Positions 6,359 through 12,179 of a stretch of 12,179 nt of DNA are shown piece by piece. Both the position numbers and the translations under genes were made by a program. The notes beneath the pieces were generated by a model. It did not search any database. It worked only from the letters and a program-made list of their open reading frames with translations, and had not been told where the DNA came from. The first letter of the stretch is position 1, and each line of letters starts with the position of its first letter. Source of the DNA: an uncultured Balneolaceae bacterium (lineage in GTDB: Bacteria > Bacteroidota > Rhodothermia > Balneolales > Balneolaceae); NCBI GenBank assembly GCA_938003885.1, contig CALKWT010000292.1, positions 1 through 12,179 on the forward strand. The letters are read 5' to 3'.

Positions 6359-8468
6359 TCTGTTCTATACTGGAATCTTTCTCTTGCGAGGAAACTTCAT
6401 CGGGGCTGTTCGTATTCCCGTTCTGTGCTGAAGAAGGTTCCCCGGGATCCTTCTGATCCCTCCCCTGAGACTCTTTCTTATCTCCTTCAGATGCCTCACC
6501 CTTCTCTTCCAGCTCTTCATCAATAAACAATCCATCCGGGTAATGGCCGTTGTTGGGCCTGTCTCCTAACATCTCCCGCAGATCGTAGTGATTCAGGACC
6601 TCTTTTTCCAGCAACGTCTCAGCCATCTCCACAAGTTTATCTTTGTGTTTCTTTAGCAGCTCAACAGTTCTTTCATAGTTTGTTCTCACAATATTCTGGA
6701 CCGCCTGATCAATGACCTGGGCTGTATGTTCAGAATATTTTTTATTGAAACCGTAACTGTTTTCCGGACTAGTAGAGTCTTTTAATGAGAGGTAGCCCAG
6801 CTCTTCACTCATTCCATATTCAGCAACCATGGCAAAGGCCATATTGGTGATCCGTTCCAGGTCATTTTGTGCACCTGTAGAGATCCTTCCAAAGATAATT
6901 TCTTCTGCTACCCTGCCACCCAAAAGTGCGCAAATTTTATCATTAAGCTCTTCTGTGGTCATCAGAAAACGATCTTCGAGCGGGGTTTGCAGAGTATATC
7001 CAAGCGCCGCAAAACCTCTTGGGACAATACTCACTTTAAGCACCGGGTCGGTATATTTCAGCATCCATCCAACGATAGCATGGCCTGCCTCATGATAGGC
7101 CACAATTTTTCTTTCCATCGGATTGATGAGTTTGTTCTTTTTCTCGAGTCCGGCAACCACACGTTCAATGGCATCCTGAAAGTCCACCATCTCAACGGCA
7201 TCCTTATCCCTTCTGGCTGCAAAGAGAGCAGCTTCATTACACAGGTTGGCCAGTTCTGCACCCGCAAATCCGGGAGTTTGAGAGGCCAATACCTTCAGAT
7301 CGATATTATCAGATAGCTTCAACTTCCGTACGTGAACCTCAAGAACCTCTACGCGTCCCTGCAGGTCAGGTTTGTCGATTAAAATCTGTCTGTCAAATCG
7401 GCCCGGCCGCAACAAGGCGCTGTCCAAAATATCGGGCCGGTTTGTGGCCGCCATAATGATGACTCCATCATCGGAGTTGAATCCATCCATCTCACTTAAA
7501 AGCTGATTCAAGGTGTTTTCCCTTTCATCATTGGAGCTCATCGCCATTCCCCGGCCTCTGGTACGGCCTATAGAATCGATCTCATCAATAAAGATGATAC
7601 AGGGAGCCTTTTCCTTTGCCTGCTTAAACAGGTCTCTCACGCGGGCAGCACCCACACCTACGAACATCTCGACAAAGTCAGATCCGCTTAGTGAAAAGAA
7701 AGGTACATCTGCTTCTCCTGCTGTGGCTTTAGCCAGGAGTGTTTTACCTGTACCGGGAGGCCCCACCAAGAGGACCCCTTTCGGTAGTATTCCTCCCAGT
7801 TTTGTGAACTTATGAGGATTGCTGAGAAACTCCACGACCTCTTCAACTTCAGCTTTTGCTTCCTGAAGCCCCGCTACATCTTTAAAAGAGACTTTATTTT
7901 CAGTCTGTTTATCATATAGGGCAGCTTTGTTCTTTCCGATGTTCAGAACTTGCTGACCGGGGTTCATTCTTCTGAAAATAAATATCCAGAAAGCAATGAT
8001 TAGTATGATAGGTATCAGCCAAATAAATATTCCGCTGAACCAGTCCTCCTCTATCCGGACATCATAGACAACACCATATTCATCAAACAGGGCTCTGATC
8101 TCATCCCCTTCGAGCATCGTGGTAGAAAAAGAAGAACCCGGCCCTTCAACAACACCCCAGCGATTCTCTGTTTCAGCGGGGCGCTCAATAATACCATCTT
8201 CTATCGCCTTTTCGGAATACTCCCCTCTGATTTCTACACTATTTATTATCGTTACTTCTTCAACATATCCCTCTTGAACATAGTTGAGAAACTCACTGTA
8301 TTTTATCCTTTCTGCACTTTCACCGGGTACAAAATAGAGATTAAACCCTATAAGCATTAAAAAGAGTACCAAATAGATCCAGATAGGAAATTTGGGTGCT
8401 TTCTTTGTTTCTTTAGGCTTATTGTGGTTATCAGGCTTTTTTTTATTCTGATGTGATCGGTCTGACAT
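6354..8468 (-). CDS. ftsH: ATP-dependent zinc metalloprotease FtsH
   Basis: A 704-aa membrane AAA+ protease that forms hexamers and degrades misassembled membrane proteins and some regulators. Order: polar Lys-rich N-terminus, membrane helix at about 28-46, extracytoplasmic domain of about 100 residues, second helix at about 146-166, AAA+ module with Walker A GPPGTGKT (236-243), pore motif FVG (269-271), Walker B IIFIDEID (291-298) and arginine fingers in RPGRFDR (354-360). The protease domain has HEAGH (459-463) and the third zinc ligand D536 (QNDLERIT). The last 60 residues are an acidic, Ser/Gln/Glu-rich tail, making it longer than the 644-aa E. coli enzyme. The ATG at 8468 is unambiguous but lacks a strong Shine-Dalgarno. 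It sits alone: 185 bases after thiL and with a likely terminator at its end. Confidence 0.98.
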   Translation of the reverse strand: MSDRSHQNKKKPDNHNKPKETKKAPKFPIWIYLVLFLMLIGFNLYFVPGESAERIKYSEFLNYVQEGYVEEVTIINSVEIRGEYSEKAIEDGIIERPAETENRWGVVEGPGSSFSTTMLEGDEIRALFDEYGVVYDVRIEEDWFSGIFIWLIPIILIIAFWIFIFRRMNPGQQVLNIGKNKAALYDKQTENKVSFKDVAGLQEAKAEVEEVVEFLSNPHKFTKLGGILPKGVLLVGPPGTGKTLLAKATAGEADVPFFSLSGSDFVEMFVGVGAARVRDLFKQAKEKAPCIIFIDEIDSIGRTRGRGMAMSSNDERENTLNQLLSEMDGFNSDDGVIIMAATNRPDILDSALLRPGRFDRQILIDKPDLQGRVEVLEVHVRKLKLSDNIDLKVLASQTPGFAGAELANLCNEAALFAARRDKDAVEMVDFQDAIERVVAGLEKKNKLINPMERKIVAYHEAGHAIVGWMLKYTDPVLKVSIVPRGFAALGYTLQTPLEDRFLMTTEELNDKICALLGGRVAEEIIFGRISTGAQNDLERITNMAFAMVAEYGMSEELGYLSLKDSTSPENSYGFNKKYSEHTAQVIDQAVQNIVRTNYERTVELLKKHKDKLVEMAETLLEKEVLNHYDLREMLGDRPNNGHYPDGLFIDEELEEKGEASEGDKKESQGRDQKDPGEPSSAQNGNTNSPDEVSSQEKDSSIEQS
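6444..6462. repeat. 19-base exact repeat, copy 2 (inside ftsH)
   Basis: Exact second copy of the sequence at 4344-4362, located in the part of ftsH that encodes the variable acidic tail (DQKDPG on the minus strand). It contains the same GGGATC/GATCCC stem with a 5-base loop. Confidence 0.7.
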
Positions 8469-8626
8469 CTTAATTATTTAAATAGGAAAATAGCATTAAA
8501 TATAACGAAACTTTTATCAAAGTTTGAATGAAAAGTAACGTCGGGAAATAAATAACTTATTACACTTCTGTACCGCCTTAGGCGCATCCATCGAATAGCG
8601 TCTGTACAATAATCTCTGGTTGATTA

Positions 8627-8660
8627 AGAGTAACGTTATAGGTCTGCTTTTATTTACTCT
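8627..8660 (-). terminator. weak inverted repeat at the thiL 3' end
   Basis: AGAGTAA and TTACTCT (8627-8633 and 8654-8660) are perfectly complementary and the thiL stop codon is inside one arm. The loop is 20 bases and no T-run follows on the minus strand, so termination here is doubtful. The rest of the gap to ftsH (8469-8626) holds only small imperfect palindromes, such as CGCCTTAGGCG at 8574-8584 and TCAAAGTTTGA at 8517-8527. The ftsH promoter must lie in this gap but no clear -35/-10 pair stands out. Confidence 0.25.
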
Positions 8661-9676
8661 ATATCGATTTCAATTGTCTTATCTTCCCCGGTATTGATTT
8701 TGAGCTTCTTATACTCGTTGGTCATTCTTCCGATAACGGAAAAATCTTTGAATTTATCTTCAAGAGCAGGAATCTCACTTTCTCCAATTGTAAAAAACAT
8801 TTCATAATCCTCCCCGCCATAAAAAGCATATTTATCCACATCTTCTTTCATCTCATCAGCTACTCTTCGTGTTTCCAATGCAATGGGAATGGCTGGAAGA
8901 TAGATCTCCGAACCCAGTCCGGATGCGGAGGCGAGTGAGATCAGATCCGGTACCAGTCCTTGTGTGACATCAATCATTGACGTCGGCTTAAGATTCTCTT
9001 TATGGAAAATTTCGATCAAATTAGTTTTGGCCGCCGGAACAAGCTGTCTTTTTATTACATATTCATAGTTTGCAAGATCGGGCTGAAATTGGCTTCCCTG
9101 ACTACTCTGCCACTCTTTTTTTTCACGCATCAGGATTCTCAAACCAGCAATCGCCCCTCCGAGATCCCCCGTAACACAAATTAAATCTTCGTGACGAGCT
9201 CCTCTACGATACGTCAGATGATCCATATGCGCTTTGCCAATTGCAGTTACAGAGAGTGATAGTATCTGGTGTGAGGCCGTGGTATCCCCTCCTACAAGTT
9301 CGATGTCATAATCTCTGCATGCACTTTCAACTCCTTCAAAAAGCTGCTCCATCATCTGAACCGAATAGGCATTAGGGAGTGCTATATTGATTAGAAGCTG
9401 TTCAGGAATTCCATTCATTGCATAAACATCGCTTACAGCTGCAGTAACGATCTTATACCCAAGGTGTTTAAATGGATGATATGTAAGATCAAAATGTACA
9501 CCTTCCAGGAAGATTTCAGATGAAAGGATAGTGTAAAACTCCGATCCGGGATTGCTGATTACTGCAGCATCATCCCCCATGCCATTCACAGTAGATTTTT
9601 GTGAGACACCTGAATAGTTTTGTATTCTATCTATGAACGCCTTAAATCCAATGTCTTCTATTGTTTTAAACTCCAT
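8654..9676 (-). CDS. thiL: thiamine-monophosphate kinase family protein (ThiL)
   Basis: A 340-aa protein of the ThiL/PurM ATP-binding fold. ThiL phosphorylates thiamine monophosphate to the cofactor thiamine diphosphate in the cytosol. Family motifs: GDDAA (34-38), EGVHFD (58-63), SDVYAMNG (82-89), VGGDTT (128-133), GDLGGA (170-175) and YGGEDYE (286-292). Overall it reads like Bacteroidota ThiL. Three positions deviate from the usual form as I recall it: the Asp of the S-T-D motif before EGVHF is Glu (SSE, 52-54), the Asn in the N-x-SD motif is Ala (AVSD, 80-83), and the second Asp of D-x-S-DGL is Gln (DVTQGL, 236-241). The length is normal and the frame intact, so it is not an obvious pseudogene. 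ATG at 9676, with a weak GGA six bases upstream. Confidence 0.88.
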   Translation of the reverse strand: MEFKTIEDIGFKAFIDRIQNYSGVSQKSTVNGMGDDAAVISNPGSEFYTILSSEIFLEGVHFDLTYHPFKHLGYKIVTAAVSDVYAMNGIPEQLLINIALPNAYSVQMMEQLFEGVESACRDYDIELVGGDTTASHQILSLSVTAIGKAHMDHLTYRRGARHEDLICVTGDLGGAIAGLRILMREKKEWQSSQGSQFQPDLANYEYVIKRQLVPAAKTNLIEIFHKENLKPTSMIDVTQGLVPDLISLASASGLGSEIYLPAIPIALETRRVADEMKEDVDKYAFYGGEDYEMFFTIGESEIPALEDKFKDFSVIGRMTNEYKKLKINTGEDKTIEIDIE

Positions 9677-9997
9677 GGGTATCCAATTTCATATTGAATG
9701 ACTATTGGTAAATCCCTCTGTTTGGGATTCACTTAAATTTACGACACTTTCGCTTAATTTACTCAGAGTTGAAGCAACTTGATCAACTTAGAAACGTCAG
9801 AAGAATATCTTATGAATTTCTGAAGGAAAGGTGAGAGAGATTATTAGAGCGCATCATCATCATCTTCTGTTTCCGAGATGAACGTAAAGCAGGCAGGCCA
9901 AACCAGTAAAATGAGAAGGTAAAAAAAAAGGCATTTGTCTAGAGTTAAACAAATGCCTTACATGATTTTACGGAGATAAACGTCGCTGGATCTCTAC
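9677..9997. other. 321-base gap between exbD and thiL
   Basis: No convincing gene. The left edge of the gap as drawn holds the thiL 5' region, with a small perfect inverted repeat AATCCC/GGGATT (9711-9716 and 9724-9729, 7-base loop). Next come short repeats of CAACTT (9775-9780, 9784-9789) facing AGTTG (9767-9771). A short TCA microsatellite lies near 9853-9864. The exbD-operon terminator at 9921-9959 fills the right part. No TPP riboswitch consensus was seen before thiL. Confidence 0.6.
9921..9959 (-). terminator. strong intrinsic terminator of the TolQ/ExbD operon
   Basis: AAGGCATTTGT (9928-9938) and ACAAATGCCTT (9949-9959) make a perfect 11-base stem with a 10-base loop. On the minus strand the stem runs straight into a T-run (9929-9921, nine T including the two at the stem base). 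It begins 38 bases after the last exbD stop codon, ending the operon. Confidence 0.93.
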
Positions 9998-10444
9998 CTA
10001 CAACTCACGCCGGGTAGAGTAGTTAATACGCAAAGTATTCGCATGTCTGAGCTCCTGCTGGACGTCCGTTATAATTCCAAACTCCGAATTTTCATCAACT
10101 CTTAATGAGACGATTAATTCAGGTTGTTCCAGTAGTTTGTCATACATGATCTGCCTTATCGCGTTTATATCATCGATAATCGAATCATCTATCTGAACTT
10201 TCGTATCCCCAAGTCCACCGCCCGGCAAACGCTCAGGCCCGATGTAGACATAACTCACCAGACGCTTACGCTCAATCTTTTCGATATTTTCCGCCTCTGC
10301 ATATTCAATTTGAACCTGGAGTTCGACTTCACGCATAACCGTTGTTACCATGAAGAAGATAATGAGCATGAACACTACATCCGGCATTGCAGATGTCGGG
10401 ATATTTTGCTCTGTATTCGCTTGTTTCTTTTTAAATTTAGCCAT
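9998..10444 (-). CDS. ExbD/TolR-family proton-channel subunit (second copy)
   Basis: A 148-aa inner-membrane protein. A basic N-terminus (MAKFKKKQ) precedes a single helix at about 20-38 (AMPDVVFMLIIFFMVTT) in which D22 corresponds to the essential proton-translocating Asp of ExbD/TolR. The remainder is a periplasmic domain containing RVDENSEFGIITDV, a recognisable ExbD C-terminal pattern. With a TolQ/ExbB partner it would form a pmf-driven motor that energises an outer-membrane or envelope process. It starts 5 bases after the upstream exbD (AGGTG before ATG), and is last in the operon. ExbD and TolR cannot be told apart from the sequence alone. Confidence 0.92.
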   Translation of the reverse strand: MAKFKKKQANTEQNIPTSAMPDVVFMLIIFFMVTTVMREVELQVQIEYAEAENIEKIERKRLVSYVYIGPERLPGGGLGDTKVQIDDSIIDDINAIRQIMYDKLLEQPELIVSLRVDENSEFGIITDVQQELRHANTLRINYSTRREL

Positions 10445-10449
10445 TACAC

Positions 10450-10995
10450 CTATCCCTCATCTGGTTCTGCGATTGAAATTTTCTTGGGATACATTTCCTG
10501 AATCAATTCCCGCTGTTCGCTTCCCTGGCTCAGAGCGCCGAATGGCACACCAAATTGCTGAAGAGATGCAGCATCACGTAATTCAGCATAGGCACCCATG
10601 ACTTCATCCAACATATCTATATAGATGTTGTAAGGTGTCATTCTATCCGTTTTGATGGAAATGATCGCATCATCCGGGCTGTCCGACAGTTCAGGGTTAA
10701 CACCCTGATTGTCAACAAACTCCCTCACCTGTTCCCGTACTGTGCTGACAGCTGCAGGCTGTTCATTAATTAGCACCATACCCTGAGAGTTTACCAGAAT
10801 ATTCATAAGATTCCTCTCATGTACAGGGGGTGGTGGGGTAACATCATCTGGAATAGGAGGTAAGACCAGTCCTATTCCGGTATCGATATCAATCGTAGTC
10901 ACCACAAGGAAGAATATAAGCAGCAAAAAAGCTATATCCGCCATGGGTGAAGAGTTGATCTCAACCGAAGAGCTTCGTTTTTTCTTTTCTAGCAT
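10450..10995 (-). CDS. ExbD/TolR-family proton-channel subunit (first copy)
   Basis: A 181-aa single-pass protein. The basic N-terminus (MLEKKKRSSS) and helix at about 18-36 (SPMADIAFLLLIFFLVVTT) place D20 at the proton-path position. A proline-rich stretch follows (PPIPDDVTPPPPV, about 46-58), then a periplasmic ExbD domain with ISIKTDRMTPYNIYIDMLDEV. A C-terminal extension of about 35 residues is absent from typical ExbD/TolR of about 140 residues. It differs clearly from the next exbD copy, so the pair is an old duplication rather than a recent one. It begins 5 bases after the 89-aa membrane gene, with AAAGG close to the ATG. Heteromeric ExbD pairs are common in Bacteroidota operons. Confidence 0.92.
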   Translation of the reverse strand: MLEKKKRSSSVEINSSPMADIAFLLLIFFLVVTTIDIDTGIGLVLPPIPDDVTPPPPVHERNLMNILVNSQGMVLINEQPAAVSTVREQVREFVDNQGVNPELSDSPDDAIISIKTDRMTPYNIYIDMLDEVMGAYAELRDAASLQQFGVPFGALSQGSEQRELIQEMYPKKISIAEPDEG

Positions 10996-11000
10996 ACCTT

Positions 11001-11270
11001 TTAAATCTTAAAGGTTCCGCGTGTACCTGAAATGAAAATCGACAAAACCATCAATAAAATCATGCTTGTCAATGTTGCAATTCCAGCTCGATTTATATCT
11101 CCCATACTGAAATAGGAGATGGCGAATATAATCACAGGAACCAACATGACTGCTATGCGTTTCAACTCTGATTTTCCATTAATCATGGACCGAATACCGG
11201 AGAATATCATTCCCACAATACCCAAGCCGATTAACGCTATTCCAATCCCAATTCCAATACTATCTGCCAT
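11001..11270 (-). CDS. small three-helix membrane protein in the proton-channel operon
   Basis: An 89-aa hydrophobic protein that I do not recognise. Three membrane helices are predicted by eye, at about 4-27, 38-55 and 62-83, joined by short polar turns (NGKSELKR and GDINRAG). The first helix is a glycine zipper (GIGIGIALIGLGIVG), a pattern that favours tight helix packing. GGAG seven bases before the ATG is a good ribosome binding site. It lies 39 bases after the TolQ/ExbB gene and 5 bases before the first exbD, so it must be cotranscribed with them. Position suggests an accessory subunit of the proton-channel complex. No motif shows a reaction, and this role is inference. Confidence 0.85.
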   Translation of the reverse strand: MADSIGIGIGIALIGLGIVGMIFSGIRSMINGKSELKRIAVMLVPVIIFAISYFSMGDINRAGIATLTSMILLMVLSIFISGTRGTFKI

Positions 11271-11309
11271 TTTGTAACTCCATTTAGGGTTAAAATATTG
11301 TTATTGCGA

Positions 11310-12029
11310 TTAATTATTAGCGCTTGACTCATTATCTGCATCGGCAATAATAGGTCTTCCTTCTTTAAAAAGTACGATAGAGTCAATAAGTGTGATAGAG
11401 CTTTCTTCCATCTCGTTGATAATCCGGTCAATCTTGGATACACAATAGTTATATCCTACCTGAAGAATTACCCCTGAAATCAGACCTGCTGCTGTGGTTA
11501 AAAGAGCGATTTTAATACCACTTGCCACAAGACTTGGTGAAATATCACCGGCTGATTCAATAGCATCAAATGCCTCAATCATACCTACAACCGTTCCAAG
11601 GAAGCCAAGAAGCGGTGAAATAACAATGAAAAGTGAGAGCCAGACCAAGCCTCTTTCAAGAAAACTCATTTCTATAGAGCCATAGGTTGTGATCGCTTGT
11701 TCAGCTGCATCAATACCCTCGTCAGCCCGTGTAAGACCTGCCTGAAATACAGATGCTACCGGTCCTCTGGTTTTTGCACACAACTCCTGAGCAGCGGGAA
11801 TCCCCCCTTCCTGCAGAGCGTTCTGTACGTTGACAACAAACTTTCTTGTATTGATGTCTGCCAGGTTCAGTGTAATAATCCTTTCCAGAAAAATTGCAAG
11901 GCCTAAAATAAATGTAACCAGTACGGGCCACATCCATGGGCCACCTTGGTTAAAATAATTTACAATTAAATTAAAAAAGCCAGCATCAGCCCCAGCTTGT
12001 AAGAAAAAGAGAGCTAAAGATGAAGTCAT
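11310..12029 (-). CDS. MotA/TolQ/ExbB-family proton channel protein
   Basis: A 239-aa inner-membrane protein with three helices: about 33-53, 128-150 and 168-195. The MotA/TolQ/ExbB signature is clear: PLLGFLGTVVGMIEAFDAI (139-157) and the conserved threonines in IALLTTAAGL (174-183), which line the proton path. Five copies form the channel around an ExbD dimer in the known systems. A cytoplasmic loop separates helices 1 and 2, as in the family; the N-terminal 30 residues are polar to amphipathic. GGAG seven bases before the ATG supports the start. It is the first gene of the operon, with a sigma-70-like promoter about 50-80 bases upstream. TolQ, ExbB and related gliding or secretion motors cannot be separated here. 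Confidence 0.95.
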   Translation of the reverse strand: MTSSLALFFLQAGADAGFFNLIVNYFNQGGPWMWPVLVTFILGLAIFLERIITLNLADINTRKFVVNVQNALQEGGIPAAQELCAKTRGPVASVFQAGLTRADEGIDAAEQAITTYGSIEMSFLERGLVWLSLFIVISPLLGFLGTVVGMIEAFDAIESAGDISPSLVASGIKIALLTTAAGLISGVILQVGYNYCVSKIDRIINEMEESSITLIDSIVLFKEGRPIIADADNESSANN

Positions 12030-12078
12030 ACGATTACTCCGCGTTATGTTTTGGTTATGAGCTTAAAATTCGAAGAAA

Positions 12079-12107
12079 AGGATAGATCATTTAATAGTAA
12101 ATGTCAA
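12079..12107 (-). promoter_or_regulatory. sigma-70-like promoter of the TolQ/ExbD operon
   Basis: On the minus strand a perfect TTGACA (12107-12102), a 17-base spacer and TATCCT (12084-12079, 4 of 6 to TATAAT). The predicted transcript start lies about 40 bases before the first ATG. The Bacteroidota-type TAnnTTTG motif is not present. Confidence 0.6.
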
Positions 12108-12132
12108 AGACGTAAGTATGATTTAATATAAT

Positions 12133-12179
12133 TTAAACCATTAAATAACCTAAGCCCAATTCTTCCGACATTAGTTTCA
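12133..12179 (-). CDS. possible 3' end of an unidentified leftward gene
   Basis: At the right edge a minus-strand frame reads KLMSEELGLGYLMV to a TAA at 12133-12135. A second frame is open further, to a TGA at 12104-12106 that would overlap the -35 box. Either could be the end of a gene entering from the right; the piece is too short to choose or name it, and both may be chance. Confidence 0.2.
   Translation of the reverse strand, partial: KLMSEELGLGYLMV

Noticed and set aside
8479..8592. A 37-codon minus-strand frame between thiL and ftsH
   Set aside because: No Shine-Dalgarno, AT-driven hydrophobic composition, and it covers the region where the ftsH promoter must lie.
9712..9725. A 14-base match (ATCCCTCTGTTTGG) between the thiL upstream gap and 4356-4369
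   Set aside because: A match of this length is expected about once by chance in a window of this size.
9677..9760. Possible TPP riboswitch upstream of thiL
   Set aside because: None of the conserved TPP aptamer segments was seen; only a short AATCCC/GGGATT hairpin is present.
9853..9864. TCA/GAT triplet repeat
   Set aside because: Only four units; too short to be meaningful as a repeat or phase-variation tract.

Overview
The window reads as a compact, mostly leftward (minus-strand) stretch of a Gram-negative chromosome from the Bacteroidota/Balneolota/Rhodothermota neighbourhood. That placement is an inference. It rests on a CcmC-CcmD-CcmE-CcmF order with a Bacteroidota-like CcmF, a TolQ/ExbB - small membrane protein - ExbD - ExbD operon, a ThiL resembling Bacteroidota versions, and starts that often lack a Shine-Dalgarno site. 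No tRNA, rRNA, IS element, phage gene or CRISPR array is visible.

Layout, left to right. (1) 1-245: a probable 3' end of a rightward gene, then a short convergent gap. (2) 246-4087, minus: a tightly packed cytochrome c maturation operon, transcribed ccmC > ccmD-like > ccmE > ccmF. CcmE is the CxxxY type rather than HxxxY, and ccmA, ccmB, ccmG and ccmH are absent. (3) 4251-4799, plus: a lone bacterial-PH plus SHOCT membrane protein, divergent from ccmC and ending 7 bases from folE2. (4) 4807-6162, minus: a pterin module, a 6-pyruvoyl-tetrahydropterin synthase/QueD family enzyme followed by the GTP cyclohydrolase FolE2. Its leader carries a possible 20-codon ORF whose Shine-Dalgarno lies in a hairpin. 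(5) 6354-8468, minus: the membrane protease FtsH with its own likely terminator. (6) 8654-9676, minus: a ThiL-family thiamine-monophosphate kinase with three substitutions in usually conserved motifs. (7) 9998-12029, minus: a TolQ/ExbB - 89-aa membrane protein - ExbD - ExbD proton-channel operon. It has a consensus-like sigma-70 promoter upstream and a near-perfect intrinsic terminator downstream.

How the genes work together. The ccm genes handle heme delivery and covalent attachment to periplasmic cytochromes c. FolE2 and the PTPS/QueD enzyme catalyse consecutive steps from GTP via dihydroneopterin triphosphate. The TolQ/ExbD operon would supply proton-motive force to an envelope process, but no tonB, tolA or tolB follows before the terminator. 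FtsH and ThiL are independent housekeeping genes.

Most of the window is ordinary core genome and I see no clear novel defence or mobile system. The points most worth a second look are the 89-aa membrane partner in the proton-channel operon, the CxxxY CcmE with an altered CcmC tryptophan motif, the leader ORF/hairpin before the pterin module, the ThiL substitutions, and an exact 19-base hairpin-forming repeat shared by two unrelated genes.
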